This document shows, in pieces, positions 1-10,142 of a stretch of 64,000 bases of DNA. The notes under the pieces were generated by a model. The model had not been told where the DNA came from. It worked only from the letters and a program-made list of their open reading frames with translations, and made no database searches. A program made the position numbers and the translations under genes. The stretch spans positions 1,411,924-1,475,923 of the forward strand of contig NZ_KB850224.1 of NCBI RefSeq assembly GCF_000369805.1, read 5' to 3'. The stretch's first letter is position 1; each line of letters opens with the position of its first letter. The stretch is from Acinetobacter sp. NIPH 2100. Lineage in GTDB: Bacteria; Pseudomonadota; Gammaproteobacteria; Pseudomonadales; Moraxellaceae.

Positions 1-19
1 TTTTTATCATTTTCTTCTT

Positions 20-41
20 GAGCTGTAGGTGTTTACAGCTC
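20..41. other. Perfect 8-bp hairpin at the window start
   Basis: GAGCTGTA at 20-27 pairs perfectly with TACAGCTC at 34-41 around a 6-nt loop. No T-run follows, so it is not a classical intrinsic terminator. It lies upstream of the deaminase gene and may belong to the 3' end of a gene outside the window. Confidence 0.4.
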
Positions 42-57
42 ATTGTGAAGAGAGCCT

Positions 58-1107
<1,050 letters not shown>

Positions 1108-1109
1108 AT

Positions 1110-1138
1110 TAAAAAAACCGCGTAAAGCGGTTTTTTTT
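1110..1138. terminator. Bidirectional intrinsic terminator between add and cytochrome b561
   Basis: An A8-CCGC / GCGG-T8 hairpin with a GTAAA loop sits between two convergent genes. The A-run on one side and T-run on the other let it stop transcription from both directions. Confidence 0.9.
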
Positions 1139-1150
1139 ATGTCTTAAGTA

Positions 1151-1705
1151 TTATTTGGGCTGACGCAACATGCTGAGCAAGACATTATCTTTATCGATCA
1201 GATGGTGTTTAATGGCGGCCAATGCATGTCCAGCAACCAATAAGCCCGCAAACCAAGAAAGATAAATGTGTAAGGGTTTAACAATTGCCAGTAATTCTGG
1301 ATTGTCTTGTACTAAACGTGGAATTTCGAATAAATATAAAACTGGAGCAGGGTGTCCAGCACTCCAACTAAATAAACAGCCCGTAATTGGCAGAGCGAGC
1401 AGCATTAAGTACAGGAATAAATGTCCAACATGTGCCAACATTTTCATTGTCGGTGACATGGTGTCTGGTAATTCTGGTGCAGGGTGGGTGTAGCGCCAAA
1501 AAATACGGATCACCACTAAGAAAATAATGGTTGTGGCTATATTTTTATGTAGGGTAATAACGGTTCCCTTGAAGCTACCATCAACGTCATAGCTGAGAAA
1601 GTTGCCACTGTAAAAGCCAATCAGCCAAGCAGTGATAAAAATTGCAGCCATGAGCCAATGTATAACTTGTGCCGTACGCGTGTAATATTGTGCTGAGGTT
1701 GGCAT
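1151..1705 (-). CDS. Cytochrome b561 family protein
   Basis: A 184-residue integral inner-membrane di-heme cytochrome b, of the CybB-like prokaryotic b561 type that can pass electrons between quinone and other carriers. Four hydrophobic segments are visible. Conserved histidines suited to heme ligation lie in the first helix (VIHWLMAA), before helix 2 (LHKNIA) and in the last part (LHIYLSW, AGHALAAIKHH). Length is usual for the family. It converges on the deaminase gene and shares its terminator. The physiological electron donor and acceptor cannot be told from the sequence. Confidence 0.9.
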   Translation of the reverse strand: MPTSAQYYTRTAQVIHWLMAAIFITAWLIGFYSGNFLSYDVDGSFKGTVITLHKNIATTIIFLVVIRIFWRYTHPAPELPDTMSPTMKMLAHVGHLFLYLMLLALPITGCLFSWSAGHPAPVLYLFEIPRLVQDNPELLAIVKPLHIYLSWFAGLLVAGHALAAIKHHLIDKDNVLLSMLRQPK

Positions 1706-1929
1706 TGCAACATCCTGGCTTTGTTATAGATGGGTGTTTTTAATTCTAGTTAGCCCTTGTTCTTTCTCATATATCGGAAGTGTAACGGAGCGTTTTATGC
1801 GTAGAACGTTCATTGTTGTCTAAATCATTTATCATTGTTTAATTATGTAAATATGAAGCTGAGTCATATCATAAAAGCCGTCATTTAGGCACAATACGCC
1901 TGCCAAAATTTAGATACAGGATAGAAATT

Positions 1930-2313
1930 ATGAAAAAGTTGGTACTTATTGTTGCCCCTGTCGTTTTAGCTTTGAGTGGTTGTGTTACCCCAGATGGAAA
2001 TAACTCAGCGGGTACAACTTCACAGCAGTTAGGTATGGCAGCGTTAAAAGTTGCTGTAAATGCGAAATGTATTAATGAGATTAATACACTACCAGCGTGG
2101 AAAACAGCGACACGTGTAATGACAGCAGAGCAGCGTGACAATATCCAAACTGAAGTGTGTGGTTGTGTTAGTGAAAAAGCGCCAAACAGCGTCACTGCAG
2201 TTGAATTGGCAACAGCTGCCATTGATCCAACAGCACGTGCGACGATTGTGACTCAAGTCGTTTCTCAAACTGTAAACGCATGTGTAGCTGAAACGTTCAA
2301 GAAAGCCGGTTAA
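1930..2313 (+). CDS. Small cysteine-containing lipoprotein of unknown function
   Basis: A 127-residue predicted lipoprotein. It starts with a lysine-containing n-region and a hydrophobic core that ends in the lipobox LSGC, with the lipidated Cys at residue 18. The mature part has four further cysteines (AKCIN, VCGCV, NACVA), spaced so that disulfides in the periplasm are plausible. AGGATAG precedes the ATG at a good distance. No family name is recognised. The gene is followed by a short hairpin and then rnhB in the same direction, so partial co-transcription is possible. Lipoprotein status is well supported; function is unknown. Confidence 0.85.
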   Translation: MKKLVLIVAPVVLALSGCVTPDGNNSAGTTSQQLGMAALKVAVNAKCINEINTLPAWKTATRVMTAEQRDNIQTEVCGCVSEKAPNSVTAVELATAAIDPTARATIVTQVVSQTVNACVAETFKKAG

Positions 2314-2319
2314 TAAGAT

Positions 2320-2339
2320 AAGGCTGAGTCATCAGCCTT
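2320..2339 (+). terminator. Weak hairpin between the lipoprotein gene and rnhB
   Basis: AAGGCTGA and TCAGCCTT form a perfect 8-bp stem with loop GTCA. Only three T follow, then an AT-rich stretch leading to the rnhB start 12 bases later. It may act as a partial terminator or attenuator, or limit rnhB expression. Confidence 0.5.
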
Positions 2340-2351
2340 TAGAGATTTTAT

Positions 2352-2918
2352 ATGAAAGTTGCTGGTGTAGATGAGGCAGGGCGTGGACCTTTAGTAGGTT
2401 CCGTTGTTGCAGCTGCAGTTATTTTAGATCCGAATAATCCGATTGAGGGTTTAAATGATTCTAAAAAGCTGACTGAAAAAAAACGGGAAAAACTGTTTTT
2501 AGAGATTCAGGAAAAAGCTTTGGCTTGGTCCATTGCCGAAGCAACACATGCTGAAATTGATGAGTTTAATATTTTACAAGCGACTTTTCTTGCGATGCGT
2601 CGTGCAGTTGAAGCATTAAACACTCAGCCTGTCAAAGTGATTGTGGATGGCAATCAGATTCCAAAGGGAATCACTATTCCTTGTGAAGCAATTGTTGGTG
2701 GTGATGCCAGCCATGCAGAGATTAGTGCTGCTAGTATTTTGGCGAAAGTCACACGTGATCGACAAATGTATGAGTTAGATCAGCAATACCCAGACTATGG
2801 TTTTGCTAAACATAAGGGATATCCAACCAAAGCACATTTTGAAGCGATTGCGGCCCATGGTGTGATTGATCAACATCGTCGTAGCTATGGACCTGTAAAG
2901 AAGGCTTTAGGCCTATAA
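2352..2918 (+). CDS. rnhB: Ribonuclease HII
   Basis: Cleaves the RNA strand of RNA-DNA hybrids and starts removal of single ribonucleotides from DNA. The 188-residue protein opens with VDEAGRGPL, placing the catalytic Asp-Glu pair at residues 6-7. Further acidic residues are at D99 (IVDGNQIP) and D118 (GGDASHAEI), followed by the typical [10 protein letters not shown] segment. The chosen ATG leaves almost no N-terminal extension, which is normal for the family. The gene ends just before an intrinsic terminator that separates it from convergent csrA. Confidence 0.95.
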   Translation: MKVAGVDEAGRGPLVGSVVAAAVILDPNNPIEGLNDSKKLTEKKREKLFLEIQEKALAWSIAEATHAEIDEFNILQATFLAMRRAVEALNTQPVKVIVDGNQIPKGITIPCEAIVGGDASHAEISAASILAKVTRDRQMYELDQQYPDYGFAKHKGYPTKAHFEAIAAHGVIDQHRRSYGPVKKALGL

Positions 2919-2925
2919 AAAACAA

Positions 2926-2957
2926 TTAAAGCGACTAAGAATAGTCGCTTTAATTTT
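2926..2957. terminator. Intrinsic terminator between rnhB and csrA
   Basis: TTAAAGCGACT pairs with AGTCGCTTTAA around a short AAGAAT loop, followed by TTTTT. It is near-symmetric and lies between convergent genes, so it could serve both. Confidence 0.85.
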
Positions 2958-2976
2958 TGGAGAAGCACACGGGGTA

Positions 2977-3240
2977 TTAACGATTGAAGTTATTATTTCG
3001 AGGAAAATCGTTATTATCTTCTTCAAAAGAATGTTGAAAATCTTGATCAAGATGTTGCAGATGCTCATGCATGGCACGTTCATGTTGGATACGTTGGTAA
3101 ATTTCCTCACGATGCACAGAAACTTCTTTTGGAGCATTTACACCAATACGCACCTGATTGCCTTTTACGCCAAGCACAGTAACACTGACTTGATCCCCAA
3201 TCATTAATGTTTCTCCGACACGACGGGTCAGAATCAGCAT
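2977..3240 (-). CDS. csrA: Carbon storage regulator CsrA with extended C-terminal tail
   Basis: A small RNA-binding dimer that controls translation by binding GGA motifs in mRNA leaders. The first 60 residues are a complete CsrA domain ([16 protein letters not shown], then [10 protein letters not shown] and VSVHREEIY). The usual family length is about 60-65 residues, whereas this protein has 87. The extra tail is rich in His, Gln, Asp, Glu and Asn and looks disordered. A GGAG-like ribosome site precedes the ATG. It follows lysC in the same direction after a strong terminator, so it probably has its own promoter in the roughly 240-bp gap. Confidence 0.95.
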   Translation of the reverse strand: MLILTRRVGETLMIGDQVSVTVLGVKGNQVRIGVNAPKEVSVHREEIYQRIQHERAMHEHLQHLDQDFQHSFEEDNNDFPRNNNFNR

Positions 3241-3394
3241 GTTTATCTCCTTGCTAAACGCTTAAACTTGCGACAGGGAATTCATTGTTCGAAAGCACAG
3301 CTTAATATACAGAAAATTCTAACAGAAATATGTAAAAAACATTTTTTTTCGTAAGTTCTGTGAGAATCATCTTTACAACCTCAAGGCCTAATAT

Positions 3395-3438
3395 AACAGA
3401 GCCACTATAAAAAAAACTATAGTGGCTCTGTTTTTTTT
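3395..3438. terminator. Strong intrinsic terminator downstream of lysC
   Basis: A perfect 15-bp inverted repeat (AACAGAGCCACTATA and its complement) is closed by a short A-rich loop, with an 8-T run on the plus strand. On the minus strand, where lysC is read, the loop and flank are also A/T-rich. The sequence next to the hairpin towards csrA (3241-3394) holds no gene. Confidence 0.8.
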
Positions 3439-3478
3439 CTTATTTACTTGCGAGTAAATATGTTTAAGCAGCTATTAA

Positions 3479-4759
3479 TTAAGCACGTACACTGCTTTCG
3501 CCATGTTCACGATCCAAACCAAAAGCTGTATGTAAACAACGAACTGCTAGCTCTAAGTAATTTTCTTCAATGATCACAGAAATCTTAATTTCTGATGTAG
3601 AAATCATGAGAATATTAATGCTTTCTTCAGCCAATGCAGTAAACATTTTGCTTGCTACACCCGCATGAGAACGCATACCTACACCAACGATAGACACTTT
3701 TACGATGTCATCACGCGTCACAACTTCACAACCTTCGATACTGTTGGCTGTTTGATCTAAAATTGCTTTTGCTTTTGCTAAGTCATTACGATTTACAGTA
3801 AAAGTAAAATCAGTTGTGCCATCTTCTTCAACATTTTGGATTATCATATCCACTTCAATGTTTGCATCACTGATTGGTGACAAGATTTTAGAGGCAATAC
3901 CTGGTTCGTCAGGAACACCCAAAATTGTTAATTTTGCTTCGTCACGGTTAAATGCAATACCTGCGATGATTGGTTGTTCCATATCGTCTTCTGCCTCAGT
4001 CGTAATTAGTGTGCCTACGTTTTGTTTGAAATCTTCATCAAATGCACCATCGTCATCATTATCAAAGCTTGATAACACGCGTAGTGGAACTTGATATTTG
4101 CCTGCGAATTCAACAGAGCGAATTTGTAAAACTTTTGAACCTAAAGATGCCATTTCAAGCATTTCTTCAAAAGAAATGCGATCAATTTTCTTCGCTTTTG
4201 GTGCAACACGCGGGTCAGTGGTGTAAACACCATCAACATCGGTATAAATTTGGCACTCATCTGCTTTTAATGCTGCTGCAAGTGCAACACCAGATGTATC
4301 AGAACCGCCACGCCCTAAAGTTGTGATATTGCCATTGGCATCAAAACCTTGGAAACCAGCAACAACAATGACACGACCAGCATCTAAATCATTGCTCATC
4401 ACATCAGTATCAATCGATTCGATACGTGCTTTGGTAAACGCGCTGTCCGTTTTAATACCAACTTGACGACCTGTATATGATTTAGCTTCTACACCAATTG
4501 AATTCAGTGCCATCGCTAACATGGAAATCGTTACTTGTTCACCCGTTGACACCATTTGATCTAATTCACGTGGGTCAGGGGTGCTGGTAATGGCTTTGGC
4601 AAGCGCAAGTAAGCGGTTGGTTTCACCACTCATTGCTGATACAACCACGACCACCTTGTGACCATGATCATGCCAACGCTTGACACGATGAGCAACATTT
4701 AAAATGCGCTCAGGAGTACCCATAGAGGTACCGCCATATTTTTGAACGATTAATGCCAT
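3479..4759 (-). CDS. lysC: Aspartate kinase
   Basis: Phosphorylates aspartate, the first step towards lysine, threonine, methionine and diaminopimelate. The 426-residue protein has the N-terminal amino-acid-kinase domain, with KYGGTSMG at residues 7-14 and a glycine-rich TLGRGGSDTS segment. Two ACT domains in the last 160 residues sense end products. It is a single-function kinase without a fused homoserine dehydrogenase. It lies 66 bp downstream of alaS in the same orientation; a GC-rich hairpin in that gap has no T-run, so co-transcription with readthrough is plausible. No lysine riboswitch is visible. Confidence 0.96.
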   Translation of the reverse strand: MALIVQKYGGTSMGTPERILNVAHRVKRWHDHGHKVVVVVSAMSGETNRLLALAKAITSTPDPRELDQMVSTGEQVTISMLAMALNSIGVEAKSYTGRQVGIKTDSAFTKARIESIDTDVMSNDLDAGRVIVVAGFQGFDANGNITTLGRGGSDTSGVALAAALKADECQIYTDVDGVYTTDPRVAPKAKKIDRISFEEMLEMASLGSKVLQIRSVEFAGKYQVPLRVLSSFDNDDDGAFDEDFKQNVGTLITTEAEDDMEQPIIAGIAFNRDEAKLTILGVPDEPGIASKILSPISDANIEVDMIIQNVEEDGTTDFTFTVNRNDLAKAKAILDQTANSIEGCEVVTRDDIVKVSIVGVGMRSHAGVASKMFTALAEESINILMISTSEIKISVIIEENYLELAVRCLHTAFGLDREHGESSVRA

Positions 4760-4778
4760 AGTTGTTCCATATAAGCCA

Positions 4779-4802
4779 TGACCCTGAGAGGCATCAGGGT
4801 CA
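4779..4802. other. Hairpin in the alaS-lysC gap
   Basis: TGACCCTGA and TCAGGGTCA form a perfect 9-bp stem with a GAGGCA loop. No T-run follows on the minus strand. It could stabilise the alaS mRNA end or attenuate lysC transcription rather than end it. Confidence 0.45.
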
Positions 4803-4825
4803 GTTACACAAAAGTGAAGTCTTTA

Positions 4826-7501
4826 TTATTGCTCAAGCCAAGCAGGTAATGCTGCGATGACTTGATCAAACTTCTCGTTAAGTGGCGCGCCACCTTGTGC
4901 TAAGTCAGGTTTACCACCACCTTTACCACCAAGCTCTTGAGCTAAATGTTTGATGATGTCACCTGCTTTTAGAGTTGCAGCGTATTGTTTAGCGACGGAA
5001 GCGATTAAACTCACTTTATCACCTTCAACACCAGCTAAAATAATGACTGCATCTTCTAATTTTGATTTTACGCTGTCATGAAGATTGCGTAATGATTTGG
5101 CATCTAAACCTTTTACCGATGTGATCAGCGTTTGACGGCCAGCAATTTCCTTTACTTGATCTAAAAGTTCAGCTGCTTGGAAGCTCGCTAACTTTTGATT
5201 CAATTGTTCGATTTGCTTTTGTAGACTAGAAGCAGTTTCAACAATCGCTTCAACTTTCTCTACAGTTTGGTCTTTTTGCGCTTTCAACAAACCGTTGATG
5301 GTTTGGATATCAGTTTCTGTTTTTTGAACAACTTCAAGCGCCTTGGTACCAGTCACGGCTTCAATACGACGAACGCCCGCAGCGACACCACCTTCAGAGG
5401 TGATTTTGAAGAGACCAATATCACCAGTACGCTTAACGTGAATACCACCACACAGTTCGATAGAGAAGTTTTTCTCTTCAATAATAGAACCCATAGACAG
5501 TACGCGAACTTCTTCGCCATACTTTTCGCCAAACAGCATCATTGCGCCTTTGGCTTTCGCAGATTCAATATCCAGTAATTCAGTCGTTACAGGGCTGTTG
5601 GCAATCACTTCAGCATTGACTAAACGCTCAATCTGTTGCAACTGTTCAAATGAAACAGGTTGGTCATTGGCAAAGTCGAAACGTAAAATGTCACTCGCAA
5701 CCAAAGAACCTTTCTGTTGAACATGTTCACCCAGAATTTGACGTAAAGCAGCGTGGAGAAGGTGAGTGGCAGAGTGATTACGTGCTGTTGCAGCACGAAT
5801 ATCTGCTTTAACGGTTGCTTCAACATTTTGAGTTGCTTTCAGGCTACCCATGGTCACGATACCTTGATGAACAAAAGCACCACCAGATTTTTTAGTATCT
5901 TGTACTTCAAAGATACCTGTATCGTTTTTGAATAGACCTGTATCGCCGATTTGACCACCGCTTTCTGCGTAGAAAGGGGTTTGGTTCAATACGATAAGGG
6001 CTTCATCACCTTCATTGATTTCATCAACTTGAACGCCATCTTTATAGATCGCAACAATTTGACCTTGGCCTTGAGTTGCATCATAGCCATCAAATTGAGT
6101 TTCACCTTCAACTTTTACGATGCTGTTATAGTCAACCGCAAATTTACCTGCATCACGTGCACGCTGACGTTGTGCCGCCATTTCAACTTCGAAGCCAGCT
6201 TCATCAATCGTAAGATCACGTTCACGCGCGATATCAGCCGTTAAATCAGTTGGGAAGCCGTAAGTATCATAAAGTTTAAATACGGTTTCACCTGGGATGA
6301 CATTGCCTTTCAGTTGAGCCAATTCACCTTCGAGTAATTTCAAGCCTTGCTCAAGTGTTTTGGCAAATTGCTCTTCTTCTTTAAGCAGTTGCGCTTCGAT
6401 GCGTGCTTGCTGTGCTGCTAGTTCAGGATAGGCTTCACCCATCACTTCAATCAGCGGTTGTAACATCTTATAGAAGAACGAACCTGTTGCACCCAATTTG
6501 TTGCCGTGACGTACTGCACGACGAATGATACGACGCAACACATAGCCACGACCTTCATTTGAAGGGTTTACACCATCGGCAATCAAGAATGAACATGAGC
6601 GAGCATGGTCTGCAATCACTTTTAAAGATGCTGGATATTCAACAGGTTTATTCTGTGCTTTCGCTTCAGCTTCAATTGCAGTGGTATCTAGACCAATGAT
6701 TTCAGCTGCCGCTTTTAATAAGTGCTGGAACAGGTCAATTTCGTAGTTTGAATTAACATGTTGTAAAACAGCAGAAATACGCTCCAAGCCCATACCTGTA
6801 TCAACAGAAGGTGCTGGAAGAGGGTGCATAACACCATCCGCAGTACGATTGAACTGCATGAATACGTTGTTCCAGATTTCGATGAAACGATCGCCATCTT
6901 CTTCTGGTGTACCTGGTAAACCACCCCAAATGTGATCGCCATGGTCAAAGAAGATTTCAGAACACGGACCACAAGGGCCTGTATCGCCCATTGCCCAGAA
7001 GTTATCTGATGCGTATTGTCCGCCTTTGTTATCGCCGATACGGATAATACGATCTGCGTCTAAGCCAATTTCTTTATTCCAAATTTCAAACGCTTCATCA
7101 TCGGTATGATAAACCGTTGCATATAAACGATCTTTTGGCAGTGCTAACCATTGTTCACTGGTCAAGAATTCCCACGCAAATTTAAGTGCGTTTTGTTTGA
7201 AATAATCACCAAAAGAGAAGTTACCCAACATTTCAAAGAAAGTGTGGTGACGTGCGGTATAACCGACGTTGTCGAGGTCGTTGTGTTTTCCGCCTGCACG
7301 GACACATTTTTGTGATGAAACTGCGCGGACATAGTCGCGTTTTTCTAAACCTAAGAAACAATCTTTAAACTGGTTCATACCAGCATTGGTAAACAGCAAA
7401 GTTGGGTCGTTGGCAGGAACGAGAGAACTCGAAGCAACACGTGTATGGCCTTGCGATTCGAAATAACGCAAAAAGGCTTCACGGATTTCAGCTGATGTCA
7501 T
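4826..7501 (-). CDS. alaS: Alanyl-tRNA synthetase
   Basis: Charges tRNA-Ala and edits mischarged Ser and Gly. The domains run in order: class II catalytic core ([18 protein letters not shown]), a tRNA-recognition helical region, the editing domain with zinc motif (HSATHLLH and [10 protein letters not shown]), and a C-terminal DHHA1 domain with [14 protein letters not shown]. The start is placed at [10 protein letters not shown], the usual family N-terminus. In-frame GTG (7516) and TTG (7522) codons lie just upstream, behind a GGAG at a workable distance, so a 5- to 7-residue longer form is possible. The upstream gap is shared with the divergent Epd-like gene. Confidence 0.97.
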   Translation of the reverse strand: MTSAEIREAFLRYFESQGHTRVASSSLVPANDPTLLFTNAGMNQFKDCFLGLEKRDYVRAVSSQKCVRAGGKHNDLDNVGYTARHHTFFEMLGNFSFGDYFKQNALKFAWEFLTSEQWLALPKDRLYATVYHTDDEAFEIWNKEIGLDADRIIRIGDNKGGQYASDNFWAMGDTGPCGPCSEIFFDHGDHIWGGLPGTPEEDGDRFIEIWNNVFMQFNRTADGVMHPLPAPSVDTGMGLERISAVLQHVNSNYEIDLFQHLLKAAAEIIGLDTTAIEAEAKAQNKPVEYPASLKVIADHARSCSFLIADGVNPSNEGRGYVLRRIIRRAVRHGNKLGATGSFFYKMLQPLIEVMGEAYPELAAQQARIEAQLLKEEEQFAKTLEQGLKLLEGELAQLKGNVIPGETVFKLYDTYGFPTDLTADIARERDLTIDEAGFEVEMAAQRQRARDAGKFAVDYNSIVKVEGETQFDGYDATQGQGQIVAIYKDGVQVDEINEGDEALIVLNQTPFYAESGGQIGDTGLFKNDTGIFEVQDTKKSGGAFVHQGIVTMGSLKATQNVEATVKADIRAATARNHSATHLLHAALRQILGEHVQQKGSLVASDILRFDFANDQPVSFEQLQQIERLVNAEVIANSPVTTELLDIESAKAKGAMMLFGEKYGEEVRVLSMGSIIEEKNFSIELCGGIHVKRTGDIGLFKITSEGGVAAGVRRIEAVTGTKALEVVQKTETDIQTINGLLKAQKDQTVEKVEAIVETASSLQKQIEQLNQKLASFQAAELLDQVKEIAGRQTLITSVKGLDAKSLRNLHDSVKSKLEDAVIILAGVEGDKVSLIASVAKQYAATLKAGDIIKHLAQELGGKGGGKPDLAQGGAPLNEKFDQVIAALPAWLEQ

Positions 7502-7773
7502 AAAGCGAGTACTCACAACCAAGACACTCCATAATTTTGAATTTGGCTATATGCAACAAAGTCCGTTGTTTTTGATGTTCTACAATCGAACCCATTGCGT
7601 GGCATAGATTTTAAAGGTGCTAAATTATAACGGAAAATACGCCCCTCACCAACGATTTTACAAGCAATATCATATAAAACTGTGTTTAAGCTAAAAATCT
7701 ATATTCAACAACGCGCTTGATGTTTTACCATATAGCATAGAAAAGATGATGTTTTTATGAATAAGGACCCTAC

Positions 7774-8799
7774 ATGCAACGTATCGCTATCAATGGATTT
7801 GGTCGAATTGGTCGAAATGTATTACGTGCATGGTTTGAAAGTCCAAAACAGTTTCAATTTGAAATTGTTGCCATCAATGACATTGCCGATGTGCAAACTT
7901 TGGTGCATTTGTTCAAGTATGACACCACACATGGTCGTTTTGCAGGACAAGTTCAAATTCTGATTGAAAATGAACATATTTTTCTCAGTATTCAGTCCAA
8001 TCAACGTCAATTAAAGCTACAGGTTTTTAAGCAGGCTCAGCCTGAGTTATTGCCTTGGGCAGACTTAAACATAGATGTGGTACTGGAATGTACGGGTTTA
8101 TTCCGTTCACGTGCTGATGCGACTCGCCATGTTGAGGCAGGCGCGAAGCGTGTCATTATCGGTGCCGCGCCTTTTGACTCAGTTGATGCTGCCATTGTCT
8201 ACGGTGTCAATCATGCTGAGGTAAAAGCCACAGATCAAATTATTTCCAGTGTGTCTTGTACTACTCAGGCTTTGGTTCCCTTGGTCAAAATCATTGATGA
8301 TGCTTTTGGTATAGATACTGCATTAATGACGGAAATCCATGCAGTCACAGCAGATCAATCAGTATTAGACCATGCACATCGAGATTTACGTCGTGCACGT
8401 GCGTCAGGTCAAAATATTATTCCAACCACATCGAGTGCCTTAGGTGCATTAAAACAAGTCATGCCAAAAATGGAAGATCGTATCGATGGTTATTCGATTC
8501 GTGTACCGACCATTAATGTGGCCGCGATTGATTTAAGCTTTGTTTCGCATTCACCCATTACCGTGCATAAAGTGAATGAAGTTTTGAGCAAAGCAGCTCA
8601 GTTTGATTATGCACAGATTATGCAGGTGACGGATGAAGATCTCGTTTCAAGTGATTTTAATCATTCGCCATATTCATTGATCGTCGATTTAACGCAAACC
8701 ATGGTGGTGGGACATCAAGCGAAAGTATTTGCGTGGTATGATAATGAATGGGGATATGCAAATCGTTTACTGGATCTGTGTGAATCATTTTGTGATTAA
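7774..8799 (+). CDS. Epd-like erythrose-4-phosphate / glyceraldehyde-3-phosphate dehydrogenase
   Basis: An NAD-dependent aldehyde-phosphate dehydrogenase of 341 residues. The N-terminal Rossmann motif INGFGRIGRN is intact, the catalytic Cys is C162 in SCTTQ, and the general-base His is H189 in HAVTADQ. Segments LRRARA, RVPTINVAAIDLS and DFNHSPYS match E. coli Epd, as I remember it, better than GapA. Epd makes 4-phosphoerythronate for pyridoxal phosphate synthesis. The residue after SCTT is Gln, where both Epd and GapA normally have Asn. It reads divergently from alaS. Fold and cofactor are clear; the substrate is inferred. Confidence 0.85.
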   Translation: MQRIAINGFGRIGRNVLRAWFESPKQFQFEIVAINDIADVQTLVHLFKYDTTHGRFAGQVQILIENEHIFLSIQSNQRQLKLQVFKQAQPELLPWADLNIDVVLECTGLFRSRADATRHVEAGAKRVIIGAAPFDSVDAAIVYGVNHAEVKATDQIISSVSCTTQALVPLVKIIDDAFGIDTALMTEIHAVTADQSVLDHAHRDLRRARASGQNIIPTTSSALGALKQVMPKMEDRIDGYSIRVPTINVAAIDLSFVSHSPITVHKVNEVLSKAAQFDYAQIMQVTDEDLVSSDFNHSPYSLIVDLTQTMVVGHQAKVFAWYDNEWGYANRLLDLCESFCD

Positions 8800-8840
8800 T
8801 TGTTTAATAAAATATAAAAAATAATGTGGAGTAATAGTTG

Positions 8841-9143
8841 ATGTTGATTTGGGGATTTATTGCTGTTTTATTGGCGGCGGTTGTATTTTTATTCTGGTTG
8901 CAGTTTAAAAATGTAGAAGTACAAAACCAAGATGTTCAAGTTTTGCAACTTGAGGAAAAAGTTGTGCATTTAGAACTACACCTGAAAAAGAGTTTGGAAA
9001 TCATGCAGGATTTGGCAAAGAAAATGCATGTGCAACAGGAAGTGCTTGATAGAACTGTGGCCAATATTGCGGCTTTAGAAAAGCAAAATGTTGAAATGGT
9101 AAATTTACTAGAAATTGTCGTAAAAGGCGGAAAAGGAAATTAA
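8841..9143 (+). CDS. Small membrane-anchored coiled-coil protein of unknown function
   Basis: About 100 residues. An N-terminal transmembrane segment (MLIWGFIAVLLAAVVFLFWL) is followed by a hydrophilic region with regular Leu/Val heptads (VQVLQLEEKVVHLELHLKK), probably a cytoplasmic coiled coil. The ATG at 8841 follows GGAG with a 9-nt spacer, which fixes the start; a TTG directly before it is less likely. The gene lies about 40 bp after the Epd-like gene in the same direction and may be its operon partner. The architecture resembles small divisome or scaffold proteins, but no family is recognised. Confidence 0.75.
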   Translation: MLIWGFIAVLLAAVVFLFWLQFKNVEVQNQDVQVLQLEEKVVHLELHLKKSLEIMQDLAKKMHVQQEVLDRTVANIAALEKQNVEMVNLLEIVVKGGKGN

Positions 9144-9210
9144 TACATACAAGCTAATTTCTGAAAATCTTTTATAAAAATTCAGATTCACGATCAGTTC
9201 GAGGTATTTA

Positions 9211-9714
9211 GTGAGCTCAAACTTAAATGAAGTGGTGGTTCGCCTCACGGTAGAAGAAGACTGGAAAATTCTTCAAACGATTCGTTTAGAGTCTCTCTTG
9301 GATAGTCCAGATGTTTTCGCTGCTCATTATGCCGTGGTAGAGAAATATAGTGAATCAGAATGGCGTGATCGTGCGTCACACAATAGTAAATATCACTATT
9401 TCTTAGCAATAGTAGGGACTCGTGCAGTAGGTATCATTGGTGGAATCCGAAATGCTGTCCATGAGTTTAACTTAGTGGCAATGTGGGTGAATCCTGAGTT
9501 CCGTGGTCGCGGTGTAGCCGATCTTCTCATTTCTGCGATTAAGAATTTAGCAATTTCTAAGGGGCACTCCAGGATTGTGTTAAGTGTATCTCCACATAAT
9601 TCGCGAGCAGTCGGTTTATATTCTAGGCATGATTTTGTGTTTATACCCGAATGGGAATCTTTAGCGCTTAGTTCTGGTGAAAGAAATCAAAAAATGGAAT
9701 GTGTCACTTTTTAA
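9211..9714 (+). CDS. GNAT family N-acetyltransferase
   Basis: A 167-residue acetyl-CoA-dependent acetyltransferase. The acetyl-CoA pyrophosphate loop is seen as RGRGVA at residues 98-103, followed by the helix DLLISAIKNLA and the C-terminal HNSRAVGLYSRHDFV motif typical of the GNAT fold. Translation begins at a GTG preceded by GAGG with a 7-nt spacer. A terminator follows the stop directly, so it is probably transcribed alone. The substrate cannot be predicted. Confidence 0.88.
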   Translation: MSSNLNEVVVRLTVEEDWKILQTIRLESLLDSPDVFAAHYAVVEKYSESEWRDRASHNSKYHYFLAIVGTRAVGIIGGIRNAVHEFNLVAMWVNPEFRGRGVADLLISAIKNLAISKGHSRIVLSVSPHNSRAVGLYSRHDFVFIPEWESLALSSGERNQKMECVTF

Positions 9715-9742
9715 AAACTTAAGAACAAGTTCTTAGGTTTTT
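9713..9742 (+). terminator. Intrinsic terminator after the GNAT gene
   Basis: AAAACTTAAGAAC pairs with GTTCTTAGGTTTT (one mismatch) around a 2-nt loop, ending in five T. It overlaps the last codon of the acetyltransferase gene. Confidence 0.75.
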
Positions 9743-10061
9743 AATCCTATTCTTATTTTTATTTAAGTAACTGATACGTGGTTGAGAATTTCGAAAGAGG
9801 CTATTTTTGCATTCAATACAAAAGAAATGAAATCAGTACTGTAAAAAACTAAATCTGATTAATTGGAAGCAGGGGGATCGTTCAGATGTTGGGCAGTTCT
9901 TTGGCTTAAGAACATCGACTACTCTTGCAAATGATTGATCTCAATTTATTGAATCTATTCGTTAATTTTATAAAAAAGTTTTGATGTGTGGTTGATGGAA
10001 CAATAAAGATTTATTCAAATTCGAAGGTGCATCGCAGAAATCTTCGTGCTACACTACGCTG
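9743..10061. other. Gene-free stretch, possible small-RNA or leader region
   Basis: No convincing reading frame and no tRNA-like fold were seen in these roughly 320 bases, which are AT-rich. The stretch lies between the terminator of the acetyltransferase gene and a second strong terminator before hisZ. A short untranslated transcript ending at that second terminator would explain the layout, but no confident promoter was identified. Confidence 0.35.
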
Positions 10062-10087
10062 AATCGGGCATTCACCCGATTTTTTTA
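10062..10087 (+). terminator. Intrinsic terminator upstream of hisZ
   Basis: AATCGGG and CCCGATT form a stem with loop CATTCA, followed by a run of T. It lies 55 bases before the hisZ start with no gene directly upstream, so it must end either an untranslated RNA or an attenuated hisZ leader. Confidence 0.8.
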
Positions 10088-10142
10088 TGTGGTTGCTTTT
10101 TGTGTGGATGCTTCCACATTGAACAGATTTTAGGTTTGGAAC

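Noticed and set aside
9743..10061. Possible tRNA before hisZ
   Set aside because: No cloverleaf arms, T-loop or CCA-like end could be fitted; only the terminator hairpin is clear.
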